A stretch of 64,000 nucleotides of DNA from Leptodontidium sp. MPI-SDFR-AT-0119 (GCA_020726505.1 JAHLEZ010000033.1:496001-560000); one strand, 5' to 3'. Positions 12,501 through 24,816 are shown, numbered from the stretch's first letter. Notes: a model not told the origin generated them from the sequence alone. Numbers and translations: made by a program.

Positions 12501-14804
12501 ATTGCGTAGGTTATCGTATTGCGCGTTAAGTATATCTAATTATTATAAGCAAACTAAAAATGGGATATTTGCGTCTACGATTTAAAAGTCTATTTTTCTA
12601 GCTAGAGTGTTGACTATAGTAACCCCTAAGGACAATCGCGAACCGGCACTGAATGTGATCTGACTTTAGCCCGCCTAACTAGTGTCAAACTTGACATCTT
12701 AAATTTACTATAATGCTTGTAATTAGTTAATTCCTCCCGTGTTTTTGTTAAATGCCCTTGTATTAATTAATAAACTTTAAAAGAATTTGTCTGTCTATTA
12801 CGTTATGTAGGCCTCGCTTGGAGTAAGTCTCTTGATTTTGCTTTTTAAGATATAAGTAACTTTTCTCTCCTTAAGTTGCCCTATGACTTTTTATACATTA
12901 TATTATGCCTTACTTATTATAAATACAGTCGTGAAGTTTACAGTGCCATTACTATTATCGTCGTCAGAACTCTCTAAAGAATCATTAATATTTATTAAAG
13001 TGTCTAAATCTATATCTTAGTAGTTTCTTAAATAGTGTCCGGATGTAATCCAGTTCTAGTTCGAATTAGGGTCGATCCCCTTAATATAAGCTAAGTAACT
13101 CCTAAAAGTCTTGTCTATAGCCTTCACTTCTTCGGCCTTACACGCCGCGAAGTATCGTGCCTTTAACGCTACTTGCTTTTCGTTAAAGTGGCAACTATTA
13201 TAATAATCCATCTTCTTATAAATAATATAACCTATATAGCCTGGCATAAGCTGGAATTTGTCTTCGCGTTTGTTTTTACTTGAAAATTTCATCCTGCGGT
13301 TAAAGTAATAAGCCGCCCCATTTGCGACATAAGATTAGTAGCGATTCGTATGCGATTCGTAGTACTTACTTACCCTTGATCCCGAGTTATAAGTTACCTT
13401 AACGCCGACGGCGGAGTGAAGATTATTTATTAATATAGGGAAAGTAAGAGGTACTTAAAACAAGGCTATTTTAAAGAGGGGGTTTCCTAATACTCCTTAT
13501 ACGAGCTTATTACAAAGTATCTTATCGTTCTGTATATTGTCGTCTTTTAGGCTAAGCTGAATACTTTGTAATTCCTTGGCGAAGTTCTCTAATTGGGTTA
13601 GCATTAGTTTTCCCGTTTAGTGAGGCTTCTCTTAAAATAACGAGAAAGTTAAACTAAACCACCGGCTAAGGAACTTATTAGCTCTCTTCTTCGTCTTAAA
13701 GTGTTCGCGAGTCGTTTTAATAAGCTCATTAAATAAGTACCCCTTATTTTAGAGGTACCGGTAGTAGTACGAACTGGCTTCGTTTTGTAACATCGACGGA
13801 AAAGCTCGGTTCTAGACCTTGGTCTTAATTAATGTTTTCTAACACAAGTCGGCGAAGATGTGGAGTTTCTCATCTAAGTGGTCCTTGTTTTCGTTATATT
13901 AGAGCTCCTTAGTGTACATCTTAGTAAGGTTTACCAACGATTTTGCCTAGTCCGGGGTTAATAAATTCATAATATATTATAATAGCCGAATCGGCTTCGT
14001 ATATAGTCTAGTAGTCTTAGGAACCTTAAATGATAGTAATGACCCGTCCCGTGAGTGTATTACTAGCGTTAGTGTAAGATTCGGTAACACGTAGTTATTT
14101 AATTTTCATAAGTAGAGATTACTTAGGGGATCCCTTTTAAGAGTAAATAAAAACTCCTTTTTTAGGATTATAAGTAGGGAGATTATATTATATAAATCTT
14201 TAACCTTATCTCCTTTAATAAGGGAAATCTTAAGTGATCTTAATAGCTAAATCGTCTTCGTAAGTTTCACTCTTAACCCTTCTAAAGGAGTGTCTTCCTT
14301 CACAGAATAAATGACCACCTCTAGTTAGTATTGTGGAGATATTAGGGATTAATTTTATTAAAGTGTTATTAGAAATAACAGTAGTAGGCGAGAAACTAAT
14401 TCCCGGATGTAATTTAATATTAATTCGGGGTAGTTCTAAATTTATATTTTTACTTAGTCTTCTAGCTACATATTCTCCTTAGCTTACACTACTTCTACTA
14501 AAGCGTATGCCGTCCTCGTCCCTTTTCCTCGTCGTATAAATATACTAAAGGCTCGTAGGTCGTCCCTGAGGTATGTGCGTTTTGTAACCTTAATTAATTT
14601 AAACTCGTTTGCCGTCTAATCTTTAAAATACTCTTAAAAGTCTTAGAAAAGGAATTTTCCCTTAAGATGGCCATCGTAGTAGGCCTCACGGAACCTTCGC
14701 GAGTATATTATTGCGTCTCTTATAAAGATTGGACTAAAATCTAGTGTTGCCGTATTATTAAATATTTTCGGAGTTAACTTTAGCTTCGCCGAAGTATTTG
14801 CCAT
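9585..14804 (-). pseudogene. CopB2 gag-pol polyprotein relic (1739 codons)
   Basis: Start ATG at 14804 (MANTSAKL...), stop at 9585-9587; the 5220-bp length is a multiple of three, so damage is by stops, not frameshifts. Gag is at the N-terminus; a basic linker at about 13056-13292 ends YIKGIDPNSN. The integrase core is at about 12100-11700, including YDYGTNFNSKEFQNVLRSI with the catalytic Asp-type segment. Reverse transcriptase at about 11120-10440 has RDITxAYV. Its active site at about 10527-10545 reads INDTLIL where CopB3 reads TDDTLIL. RNase H is at about 10110-9590, with VFINGSF where an Asp is expected, TDSLSLYKC, KEKRLMIDIMAIR and a C-terminal KMEGWV. Not functional as it stands. Confidence 0.85.
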
Positions 14805-15125
14805 TGTGTCAGATTTGATTTGTAAGTGATCTAGTAGGTTCCTGGATAGGTTTCTTAAAGGTCTAAAGTTCTAGATTTAAGGATATTAAATTGACAGTCT
14901 TTGTAGAGTAACTGTCGTGTTATTATAGCTCTTTTCCGACGTATAGTCGTCCTAATTAAGTCTTAAGAGAGAAGTTGCCTTTCCTCTACGATTTAGAAAA
15001 AGTAAACTACCCTTTAAGAAAAATATAATAAAGTACTCCTTAAGTTAAAGCCTAGAATCCGCTTTATAGCCTAAGACCTTTTTTGTCTGTGGTAAGGTTA
15101 ACAATATAAGCTTGCTACTAATTAG

Positions 15126-15381
15126 TGTCGGTATAATACCGGTTTATATACCACGCCGCATATATAAATATATTCTAATGCGAGTATAGCGATAGAGTAA
15201 TAAATGTATAGTTCAAAATCTGTGTATATTCTAAGAGAGTGCGAGGAGAGTTAGACTATATATTACAAAACCCCACTGAATCTCCACCGAAACTAGTCCG
15301 GCTAAGCTCTAACCCCTGACTTTGACCCGCGCCCCCTTTTCCAGACCAAAGTATGCTTATGTAGGGACCTGTGGACCAACA
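15126..15381 (-). repeat. 5' LTR of CopB2 (256 bp)
   Basis: Starts TGTCGGTATAATACCGG, ends GTGGACCAACA on the plus strand. The target duplication CTTAT follows at 15382-15386, after which CopB1 pol resumes. Confidence 0.93.
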
Positions 15382-18300
15382 CTTATAAAGAGACAAAAAA
15401 TCTGTGTAAACAACAGTAAAAAGACGTAAGATACTAAGCTTATTAATTACTATATTAATAATCGTATTAAGGGAGATTAATATATTAATACTAATTATTA
15501 TAATATATAACTTTAATATAAGCACTACACGAGTTACTCTCTTACATTTCGTTAAGTTAATATACACGATATTACTAATTAAAGTGAATTACGCATTCCT
15601 TACTATTTCGGTATTAATTACTAATACGAAACTTATCTGTAAACTTAAGTCTTTATTATTAATAAAAGAATCGTTTATAAAAACGTAAACCTTTATAAAT
15701 TATAAATTAACTAGTACGTATTAAAGTCTTCTTTTTAGGTTATTTATTTACTATTTAAGGCGTAAGTTTAAAGCCTTAACGTTGTCTTTTATTAAATTTT
15801 AGTATTACGTTACGATTAAGAGGTTAAATATTACTTCTAACTAATAAATAGTAGTAAGGTAAGCCGCACGAGCTTATTATTCTTTATAAGCCTTCTTATA
15901 GTCCTCTTTTCTTACGTTAATTAGTTCTAACTTTACTCCTTAACCTTTTTGTAATATATAAAGGCTATCCCCGTTTATAAAAATAATATACTTATTAAAC
16001 GTAATAGTTTTAGTAAAAAGTAATACTTATATTAGCTTTATTAAGAAACCGGCCTTAATAATCTCATCTTACTCTCTTATTAAGAAGTCCTTATCTCTTA
16101 AAATTAAGGTATCGTTCGTTTATATACCTACGATTCTAAATTCATAGCCTTCTTTAATGTTAATTAGTAAGTATAAGTTATATATTAATATTTTTATTTA
16201 TAAGTTTTTTATATAATATTTATAATATATATTAAACTAATAGTTTCTAGACTTAAGTATATTATATAATAGTAATATTACTATAAATATTGTACTAAGA
16301 AAGAAATCTCCTATAATCTCTTTTAGTAACTATATAAATATGTCTCGGAGAAGCCTTGTTTTTACTTAGACGTAGGCTTAAGTGATGTCCTTAATAGCTA
16401 GATGAGATTCGGACTAGTTTCGGAGGCGATTCAAGTGCTTGACAATTGCGGCTAAGAAAATAAGTAACCGCTGGCTAGACCGTTAAATTATTAGAAACTA
16501 AGTTAATATTTCTCTTTTCTTTTTATCGTTAAAGTATTAAATTACTAGTCTTGACTTCTCGTATAAAGTTAACGTCTCCTTGCCCTTAACTTTATTTATT
16601 ATTCTTGACTTAAAGATGTAGTAGCCTCTTACCTTAAGGTCGTCCTTATAAATAATTACAAAAACACTCCTTTTAATAAGTACTTTATATTCCGTCCTTC
16701 GGGACTACTAAAATAATAATCTAAATATTATAATCTTCCCTTTAATACGAAGTTTAATAAATAACTCCTAGTCCCTTATCTCCTTTTTAGTTAAAAATAC
16801 TTTAGTATTATAATCGTTATTAATAGTTAGTAAATTTAAGAAGTGTTTCGTAAATAGAATTTAAATAGCGATTTAGGGTAAATTTAGTATTATTTTAATA
16901 GTGTTTCTAATCAGGGATTTTAAATATTACTTATAAATATCCTTTAATAAGTTTTCTTTTTATTATTTAACGCTAAAAGTGTTTGTTTTAAAGGGACGAA
17001 TTATAGTTAATTAAACCGTACGTATTTTCTTATTTCCTATATTAATCTTATATAATTTTCCCTTAATACTTAAGAAATCGTAAAGTCTTGTTTATTCTTT
17101 ACCTTCTTAGTATACTAGAACTTAATTATTAAGGTAGAGATTGTGAATATAAGTGGTTCCGGGGCCGTTTCGTATAACTAATATATTATTAACTTTACGC
17201 GTAATATAAAATTTCCGTACCTCCTTTATAGCTTTCTTAATCGTAACCGCACGTTACTCGACTAACGGATTTAGGGGGTCTAACTCTGTTATTCTAGGGT
17301 ATACGCCAAAAACAAGTAGTATAAGGATAAGCCCGTTAGGCCTAGTTATATCGTTCACTGCTTTTATTACTATTTGTAGTCGATCTTTGTCGCTTAACTT
17401 AAGGTGCTCTTTAGTAACGATTTTATAAGCACGGCGTAGTAGGCGATAGTATTACTTAACTGTATTAATTAAATAGTGTGCCTTTATAAGTACTAACTTA
17501 AGAGTACTACCCACAAATCTAAGTATACTCTGAAACTCCTTAGAATTAAAATTAGTATTATAGTCGTATATGACGAAATCCAGAGGTCTAAGGTAAGTGT
17601 TAATTTATATTAACTTAAATGCGTTAAAGGTAGCCCAAGCCGTAATAAAACTAGGGGCCTTTCGGAGTAGTTTCGCTATACTAAAACTTATTATTTTATT
17701 TATAATATAAAGGGTATACTGTTTTTTAAATATCGCGATATTAACGTAGATTATATAATTAAAGTCGACGTCGTTTTATAACTTAAAGCGGAACTTATAC
17801 AGAGTATTTACGTGTTTCTGGCAGTGTTCACATATTTCTTTGACCCTTAATATAACTTCCGAGTCATACTTATGGCTAGCTTAATCTAATAGGTGCTAAA
17901 GACGTCTTACTAAAGGGTGTCCGAAACGCCTATAAAGCCGACGTATTTCTAGTTTAATTAAGTAGCATATATTTATTATTCTAATAAAAGTGTCCAATAA
18001 TTGACGATATTAATCCAAAAGTAGCTATAAATGCTTATACTTCCGTATAATTAAGTGCCTCTTATTGCCCTAAATCAAGACATTACGTAAGTTATCGTAT
18101 TACGTATTAAGCGCATCTAACTACTATAAGCAAACTAAAAACGGGATATCTATGTTTACGATTTAAAAGTCTATTTCTCTAGCAAGGGTATTAATAATGG
18201 CGACTCTTAAGGATAGTCACAAACCGGCACCGAATGTAATCCGGCTCTAGCCCGCTTAATTAGTGTCGAACTTAATATCTTAAATACGCTATAATACTTA

Positions 18301-20385
18301 TAACTAGTTAAGTCCTCTTATGTTTTTATTAAACGCGCTTATATTAATTAATAAACTTTAAAAGAATCTGTTTATTTATTACGTTATATAAGCCTCGCTA
18401 GGAGTAAGTCTCTTAATTTTACTCTTTAAGATGTAAATAGCCTTCCTTTCCTTAAGTTACCCTATGACTTCCCGTGTATTATATTATGCCTCACTTACTA
18501 TAAATATAATCGTAAAGTTTATAATATTATTACTATCGTCGTCGTTAGAGCTCTCTAAAGAATCATTAATATCTATTAAAGTGTTTAAATCTATATCCTA
18601 ATGACCTTTTAAATAATATTCGGATATAGTCCGGTTCTAGTCTGAATTAGGGTCGATTCTCTTAATATAAGTTAAGTAGTTACTAGAAGTCTTTTCCGTA
18701 ACTCTTACTCCTTCGGCCTTACGCGCAGCGAAGTATCTCGCCTTAGACGTTACTTACTTTTTATTAAAGTGGCGACTACTATAGTAGTCTGTTTTCTTAT
18801 AGATAATATAGCCTATATAACCTAGTATAGGCTAGAACTTGTTCTTACGCTTGTTTCTATTAGAAAATTTCATCTTACGGTTAGAGTAATAAGCCGTCCC
18901 TTTTACGACGTGGGATCAGTGGCGATTTAGATTAAATCCGGAGTACTTACTTACCCTTGATCCCGAGCTATAAGTTACCTTAACGCCGACGGCGGAGCAA
19001 AGACTATCTATTAATATAAGGAAAGTAAGGGGTGCCTTAAATAAGGCCATATTAAAGAGGGGGTTCCCTAATACTCCTTACATAAGTTTATTATAAAGCG
19101 TCTTATTATTCCGTATATTATTATTCTTTAAGCTAAGCTAAATACTTTATAATTCTTTAGTAAAGTTCTCTAATTAAGTTAACACCGGCTTTCCCTTTTA
19201 ATAACGCTCTTCCTAAAATAACGAGAAAATCAGACTAAACTACTAGCTAAGGAACTTATTAATTCTCTCCTTCGTCTTAAAGTGTTCGCGAGTCGTTTTA
19301 ATAAGCTCATTAAATAAGTACCCCTTATTCTAAAAGTACTAGTAGTAATACGAACTAGCTCCGTTTTGTAGTATCGACGGAAAGGCTTAGTTTTAAACCT
19401 TAGTCTTAATTAATACTCTCTAATATAAGTCGGCGAAGATGTGGAGCTTCTTATCTAAGTAGTCTTTATCTTCGCTATATTAGAGCTCTTTAATGTACAT
19501 CTTAGTAAGGTTTACTAACGATTTTGCCTAGTCTAGGGTTAATAAATTTATGATATATTATAATAGCCGAATCGGCTTTGTATATAGTCTAGTAGTCTTA
19601 GGAACCTTAAATAATAGTAATAACCCGTCTTATGGGGTATCGCTAGCGTTAGTATGAGATTTAGTAATACGTAGTTATTTAATCTCCACGAGTAGAGATT
19701 ACTTAGGGGATCCCTTTTAGGAGTAAATAAGAACTCCTTCTTTGGGATTATAAGTGGGGGGGGTTATATTATATAAGTCCTCGACTTTATTTCCTTTAGT
19801 AAGGGAGATCTTAAGTAATCTTAATAACTAAATCGTCTTTGTAAGCTTTACTCTTAATCCTTTTAAAAGAGTGTTTTCCTCCACGGAATAAATGACTACT
19901 TTTAGTTAGTATTATAAAGATATTAGGCGTTGATTTTATTAAAGTATTATTAAGATTAGTAGTAGTAGGCGAGAGACTATTTCTTAGAGGTAATTCGGTA
20001 CTAATTTGAGGTAATTCCGAATTTACATTTCTACTTAGTCTCTTAGTCACATATTCTCTTTAGCTTATATTACTTTTATTAAGGCGTATGTTATTCTCGT
20101 CCCCTTTCCTTGTCGTATAAATATACTAAAGGCTCGTAAGTCGTTTTTAAAGTATATACGTTTTATAACCTCAATTATTTTAAACTCGTTTATTATTTAA
20201 TCCTTAAAATACTCCTAAAAGTCTTAAAAAAGGAATTTTCCCTTAAAATAATTATCGTAATAGGCCTCGCGAAACTTTCGCGAGTATATAATTATGTCTC
20301 TTGTGAAAATTAGACTAAGATCTAGTATTACTCTCTTATTAAATGTTTCCGGAGTTAATTTTGGCTCCGCTAAGGTGTCCACTAT
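15382..20385 (-). pseudogene. CopB1 gag-pol relic, main piece
   Basis: This is the remainder of the CopB1 polyprotein. RNase H and reverse transcriptase are at about 15400-16700, with the active site near 16100-16125 read as TNDTLIL (Asp to Asn). Integrase is at about 17250-17700 and gag at about 18600-20385. The expected start codon at 20385 is ATA instead of ATG. Homologous throughout to 9800-14804 and 58122-63173. Confidence 0.85.
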
Positions 20386-20704
20386 TGTGTCGGATGTGAT
20401 TTGTAAGTGATCTAATAAGTTCTTAAATAAGTTTCTTAATAGTCTAAAGTTTTAGATTTAAGTATATTAACTTTAATAATCTTTGTAAAGTAACTGTTAG
20501 TGTAATAACTTCTTTAACGTGCTTCGAGTATTAAGGCGAGTCTCGGGGGAAGGTTTAATTAATTCTCGTTAAATTTAGTCTTTATATAAGTGCCCTATTA
20601 GAGATATAATAAAGTACTCTAAAGTTTGTCATCGATTTCACTCTATAACTTAAGACTTTTTTTGTCTATAGTAAGATTAATAATATAAGCTTGCTATTAA
20701 TTAG

Positions 20705-20960
20705 TGTTAGTGTAGTATTAATTTATATACTACATCGTATATATAAATATATTCTAATACGAGTATAGCGACAAAGTAATAAATATATAATTCAAAATCT
20801 GTGTGTATTCTAAGAGAGTGTGAAGAAAGCCAGATTATATACTACGAAACCCCACCGAATTTCTACCGAAACTAGTCCAGCTAGGCTCTAACCCTAACTT
20901 TGGCCCGCACCCCCTTTTCCTGGACCGAAGTATGCTTATGCAGGGACCTGTGGACTAATA
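20705..20960 (-). repeat. 5' LTR of CopB1 (256 bp)
   Basis: Begins TGTTAGTGTAGTATTAAT and ends TGGACTAATA; its CpA sites are more mutated than in the CopB2 LTRs. Followed by the duplication ACTTT at 20961-20965. Confidence 0.92.
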
Positions 20961-20965
20961 ACTTT

Positions 20966-22037
20966 AGCTATAATCTTCTAATAATTACTTTATAGTTTCT
21001 TAAGTGAGTAATTAAAAAAGGAGTAAATAATTATAAGCGCTTATTAATTTTTAAATTTAATGTGGTGTAGTAGCTAATAGTTCGGCCAGTTCGATTATCA
21101 AATCCTTTGACAAGGATAAGCGAAGGCAGTAAGTATATTAAAGGTTTTAAGAAGAAAGAAAGAGACTTTAAAAGAGAGTAATTAATGAAATAATACTTAT
21201 TAGCTTTGAAATTAAGAAGTATAAGTAGCTTATACGTAAGTCTATTCTTAGAGAGAGCGATGTGAGTAGTAAGTATTAGTCTACTAAGAAGTTTCGTAAG
21301 GTTAAGAAGTCGTATATCTTGTATTATGCCTAAGAAGGAGCCTTTTCTTAAGTTAAGTCTTTTACTTATGAAGTAAGGTTTTTTACTAATAAGTTATTAT
21401 TATCGTTTGCAGCTTAGTTATTAGATATAAGACTACTATCGTCGGCGCATACTTTTATTTCGTTAATACAAGAGATATAATTACGATTAAGGGGTCTTTA
21501 AGAGAAAAACTATAAGGTATTCGCTAGTGTTTAGGCACGAGGTATATTAGCTCATATAAAGATTTATTAACTTAGGGGTTAATTAGTCTCTCGTCGCTAA
21601 GACAAAGAAGTAGTAGAAGCTTAGTGTAACTTTCTCGTGGTTCCTAAGGAGATATTAACTTAAGATTAGGGGTAGGAATTTATACTTATTACTAAGGGGC
21701 TAAAGCGATTAGCGTAGATAATACTCTTTATAATTTATCCTTAATTTTTAACTTAAATTATTTCCACATACTTTTTTAAGGTCTTAGCTCTTTAATACTT
21801 ATAAAACAATTACTTGCGTAGGCGGGATAGGAGCTTGTCTTATAAGTCTATTTTAAGAATTAATTTGTTAGTTACGTCGCCTCAATTAGTAAAAGTCCTA
21901 AACTAGTAGTAGAAGTCTTAAAAGGTTTATTCGGCGGCTTTTATTTTTAACGCGAAGTAAAGGTTGCGCGCTATTTATTACTTATAAGAGTTAATTAAGA
22001 ATTTGACTACTTAATTAATTAAGTCGAGTGTATTCGT
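20966..22037. other. Unassigned decayed sequence right of CopB1; GypA remainder then coding-like plus strand
   Basis: The first ~130 bases should continue GypA, since CopB1 split it here; the minus strand at 21085-21115 reads TTTGATAATCGAACTGG, which looks like a Gypsy leader or primer site, but no LTR was recognised. From about 21150 the plus strand has one frame whose stops are nearly all TAG/TAA, with segments such as LISFEIKKYK and CNFLVVPKEILT. I do not recognise the protein. It continues past the gag-only element at 23560. It may be a LINE or other transposon ORF. Confidence 0.35.
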
Positions 22038-22042
22038 AATGT

Positions 22043-22212
22043 TGTGACGGAGGCACTCAAGACAGACAGATTCAAGACAATACATTTCGTACTTAGAATA
22101 ATAGATACAAAAGAAGAATAGCTGTAGCTATAGCTAACCCCTATATCCTCAAAGCTGAAACACTAGCCCCTAAATACGTGACGTCAGTACCTAAAGTACT
22201 AGAATCGTCACA
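22043..22212 (-). repeat. 3' LTR of the gag-only element (170 bp)
   Basis: Starts TGTGACGGAGGCACTCAAG and ends AGAATCGTCACA. Same length as its partner at 23385-23554. The inner side abuts the minus-strand polypurine tract. Confidence 0.92.
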
Positions 22213-22272
22213 TCACCTCCCCCTTCGAAAAAAGCTCGTCCCGAGCAACTATTAATGAAAAATCCCCTTTTG

Positions 22273-23200
22273 CTAAGTATCTAGATAGTCTAGATCATCC
22301 GAGTTTAGGTCGTCTTCGTCACAATCGTTGTCGTAGGCGCTATTGTCTAAAGTAGTAATAGTAACTTTATTAGTATTATTGATGTATAGTCTTAACTTGT
22401 AGTCTTTGACTTAATAGCCTAGAAGTCTATATCGTACACACAAATCATCAGCCCTAAATTGTTGCCTAAGCTCTAGGGAGACTAAGCGAGCGCGTGAGGC
22501 GGCGGTAGTATTAATTACTCTAATAGTTACAGCGTTAATGTCCATTGGCTCGCCGTGCTGATAGTTATTGGCGTTGTAGTGTAAAGAAGAAGAAGGGTTG
22601 TAGAGAGCTAGGCCGGAAGTGGTATTAGAAGAGCGGCTAGTAAGTTATTAAATGATTTAAATAAAGTCGGAATATCGGCGAGGCAGGTTTAATTGTTAAG
22701 TAAGCCGATTACGAAGTGTCGTATTAAGACTATTCCGAAAGGCCGAAATCTTATTAACGTCGGGCTAGTCTTAACCTCGAGCCTCGTATAGGACTCGTTT
22801 AAACTTAGCTATATAGGCATAAAGAGAGTTAGTGCCTTGTTTAAGGGCATATAGCTTGTCCTCCGCTTCTTATACCTTATTCGGGTTTTCGTAGACACGT
22901 GTAAGCTAGTCGAGTATTATATTATAGTTATAAGACGACTTATTAGCTTAAGAGAGTTGAGGTAAGACTATTACTTAAACGTGGCTCTCGAGGTTAAAGT
23001 AAATATAGTAGAATTTAGTAGTAGCGTCGCTAATAGCTTCGCCGTCTACTTGTAGCTTTGCTTTAATCGAGGGGAGCCACGTATTATACTTGTGGGCTTA
23101 TCTGTTGAATTTTTCGGGGTTAGGTAGAGAGGGTTTTAGTTTTAAGGAGGTACGAGTCGCAATAACTATTCGAAGGAAGGTAATCTCGTCGCGTTAGCGC
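22273..23200 (-). pseudogene. Gag relic of the gag-only element
   Basis: The minus-strand frame reads LKLKPSLPNPEKFNR, a typical Gag N-terminal PxxFxG-type motif. It continues through YNTWLPSIKAKLQVDGEAIS, KFYYIYFNLESHV, DKLYALKQGTNSLYAYIAKF and NRLTQQLNLPRRYSDF-like segments (some residues masked by stops). It ends in an acidic tail with DNDCDEDDLNSDDLDYLDT and TAG at 22273-22275. A single LCVRY segment near the C-terminus may be what is left of a zinc knuckle. This matches the capsid-type Gag of LTR retrotransposons. Start codon uncertain. Confidence 0.8.
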
Positions 23201-23285
23201 TACAACTTTACCTACAAGTCTACAAGAGTAGTCTAAATTTGAATAGAATTTATAACAAGAGGAGGGTACGCTTAACAAGCTTAAT

Positions 23286-23311
23286 CGTGAGACGTGAGAC
23301 GTGAGACGTGA
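23286..23311. repeat. 7-bp tandem repeat in the leader of the gag-only element
   Basis: The unit CGTGAGA is repeated about 3.7 times without a mismatch, between the 5' LTR and gag. Being unmutated in a RIP-affected element, it either escaped mutation or expanded later. Confidence 0.8.
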
Positions 23312-23384
23312 CCTAGGACATAATATGAGTATAAACGTAAACCTTAGACATAAATACTTAGCCTTAACTAAGAATCTATTATAA

Positions 23385-23554
23385 TATGACGAAGGCACTT
23401 AAGATAGACAGATTTAAGATAATACACTCCGTACTTAAAATAATAGATACAGAAGAAGGACAGCTATAGCTGTAGCTGACCCCTATATCCTCAAAGCTGA
23501 AACACTAGCCCCTAAACACGTGACGTCAGCACCTAAAGTACTAGAATCGTCACA
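23385..23554 (-). repeat. 5' LTR of the gag-only element (170 bp)
   Basis: Starts TATGACGAAGGCACTTAAG (ancestral TGTGACG), ends AGAATCGTCACA; followed by AATGT. Confidence 0.92.
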
Positions 23555-23559
23555 AATGT

Positions 23560-24811
23560 TTTCGTTGTCGTTAAGCGTCGGGGATAAAAAGAAGGGTTTT
23601 AAAAACGTGCGAGTTATTCCTTTTATTTATATAAGTAATTAGTCCTTCTAGTAATTGTCGTCGACGAAGTATTAGCCGTACTAGTGTAAGGCGTTTTAGA
23701 CTTAAACTTCTTATAAACGTGGGTTATAGTTAATGCCGTTCGAGAGCTTATTATTTAGGTTAAAGATCTTTTCGATTCGCGAGGCTATAGACATCTAAGA
23801 CATCCTAAAGAAAGGGGAGGAGCGATAGCGAGAAGGGCTAAGACGACGACGTAAGATGTGAGGAGGTCAGTAGTTATCTTTATTATTATCGTCTAGTGGT
23901 TTACTAAGACTAAGAGTAAGGGTATTTTGTATTTGCCTTACTTTATAAGGGGACTTAAGAGTAAAAGTCTTCTTAATAATAAGTTAAAGGGATTCATTAG
24001 ACTAAAAGGTTATAAACTTACTAGTAGACCTATAGTTCCTAAAGTCGCTAAGGGATTACTATATATATAAAGTAGCCCTTAATATACTTATCTCTACTTG
24101 GCTTTTAGTTAGTTGTTCCTTTAGAAGGCGAAATCGCTATTTTAAGTCCGTTTTTATAAGTATGTCTTAAGGTGTAGTATTAATAATATGCAAAGAACTA
24201 CTAAGGAGTAAAAAAGAAGAAGTAAACGATATATTAAGCTTCGTCGTAGAAGTAACTTTTGGCTTAACTTGTCGAGTAAAGGGTAAGTCTCTAGTGAAGA
24301 GAGGTTGTCGACTTCGTCGAGTAAAGGTAAAAGTTAAAAAAGAAAAGAAAAGGATTACTAGCGGAGTAATTATTAACTTCGCTATTAATAAAAGTTTAAA
24401 TATTACTATTTGTTAAGTTATAAGGCTTAGTATAAGCCTTTCTTGTATTTGAGCTTTTAAGTCGTAACTACTTATAAGAGAATTAAGGGGCGGGGGATAT
24501 TTACTATTTTCTTAAACGTAGAAAAAAGAGTTATAGATAATATAACGCTTACCTTAGAAAAACGATAATCACGTGTAACTAACGCCTTATATATTAATAT
24601 AAGATATATAACGATACTAAGTATTAACTTAGAATCTACAATTATAAAGGAAAGAAGGTAAGGAAAAAAGAAGTCTATATACAAGAGGTTAATATGCCTA
24701 GTATTATAGTAATCTCGGTACGTCCTGATCAGGTAGTACTAAGTGGAGCCGGTGGAAATGAGGCTCTGGGCAGCGTCAGTTGTCACAACCAGGCGATTTC
24801 TTTTACGTAAA
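23560..24811. other. Unassigned decayed sequence between the gag-only element and CopC
   Basis: Continues the sequence broken at 22042. The plus strand keeps a frame with segments such as KGFKNVRVIPFIYISN and later LTLEKR; no family recognised. The last ~110 bases are richer in G+C. Immediately before CopC one frame reads GDFFYVKD, which joined across CopC to NST... would resemble the second-Asp motif of Tc1 transposases, but the bases before it do not support the rest of such a protein. An open minus-strand stretch at 24472-24684 is hydrophobic and not convincing as a gene. Confidence 0.3.
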
Positions 24812-24816
24812 AGATA

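Larger units (their letters stand above)
7832..15381 (-). mobile_element. CopB2: complete Ty1/Copia element nested in CopB1
   Basis: LTRs 7832-8087 and 15126-15381 (256 bp each) are flanked by the duplication CTTAT (7827-7831 and 15382-15386). Element length is 7550 bp. Minus-strand order: 5' LTR, leader starting CTAATTAGTAGCAAGC, gag-pol 14804-9585, 3' region 9584-8088 with an antisense gene, 3' LTR. It is the best preserved CopB copy: the gag ATG survives. LTR differences are transitions, mostly TpG-to-TpA or CpA-to-TpA, so the LTR divergence reflects RIP and cannot be used as a clock. Confidence 0.93.
5870..20960 (-). mobile_element. CopB1: Ty1/Copia element, complete but split by CopB2
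   Basis: LTRs at 5870-6124 and 20705-20960 are flanked by the target duplication ACTTT (5865-5869 and 20961-20965). The body is interrupted at 7831 by CopB2, whose own duplication CTTAT (7827-7831 and 15382-15386) marks the insertion. Removing CopB2 leaves an element of about 7.5 kb: 5' LTR (right), gag-pol of 5220 bp, a 1.5-kb region with an antisense gene, and 3' LTR (left). This is the most decayed of the three CopB copies in the spots compared, fitting its place as the outer, older insertion. Confidence 0.92.
22043..23554 (-). mobile_element. Gag-only LTR retrotransposon (TR-GAG type), complete, 1512 bp
   Basis: Two 170-bp LTRs (22043-22212 and 23385-23554) with TGTGACG...CGTCACA ends are flanked by the duplication AATGT (22038-22042 and 23555-23559). 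The polypurine tract AAGGGGGAGGTGA sits on the minus strand next to the left LTR, setting the orientation. The 1172-bp interior holds one recognisable gene, gag, and no trace of protease, integrase or reverse transcriptase. It must have depended on another element for mobilisation. The LTR pair differ mainly by transitions. Confidence 0.9.

Noticed and set aside
15256..15567. 103-codon minus-strand open frame
   Set aside because: It runs across the junction of CopB1 pol and the CopB2 LTR; the last 40 codons are LTR sequence read by chance. It is a fusion created by nesting, not a gene.
24472..24684. Hydrophobic 70-codon minus-strand frame as a small membrane protein
   Set aside because: A+T-rich RIP-affected DNA readily gives Ile/Leu/Phe-rich chance frames, and the opposite strand looks at least as coding-like.
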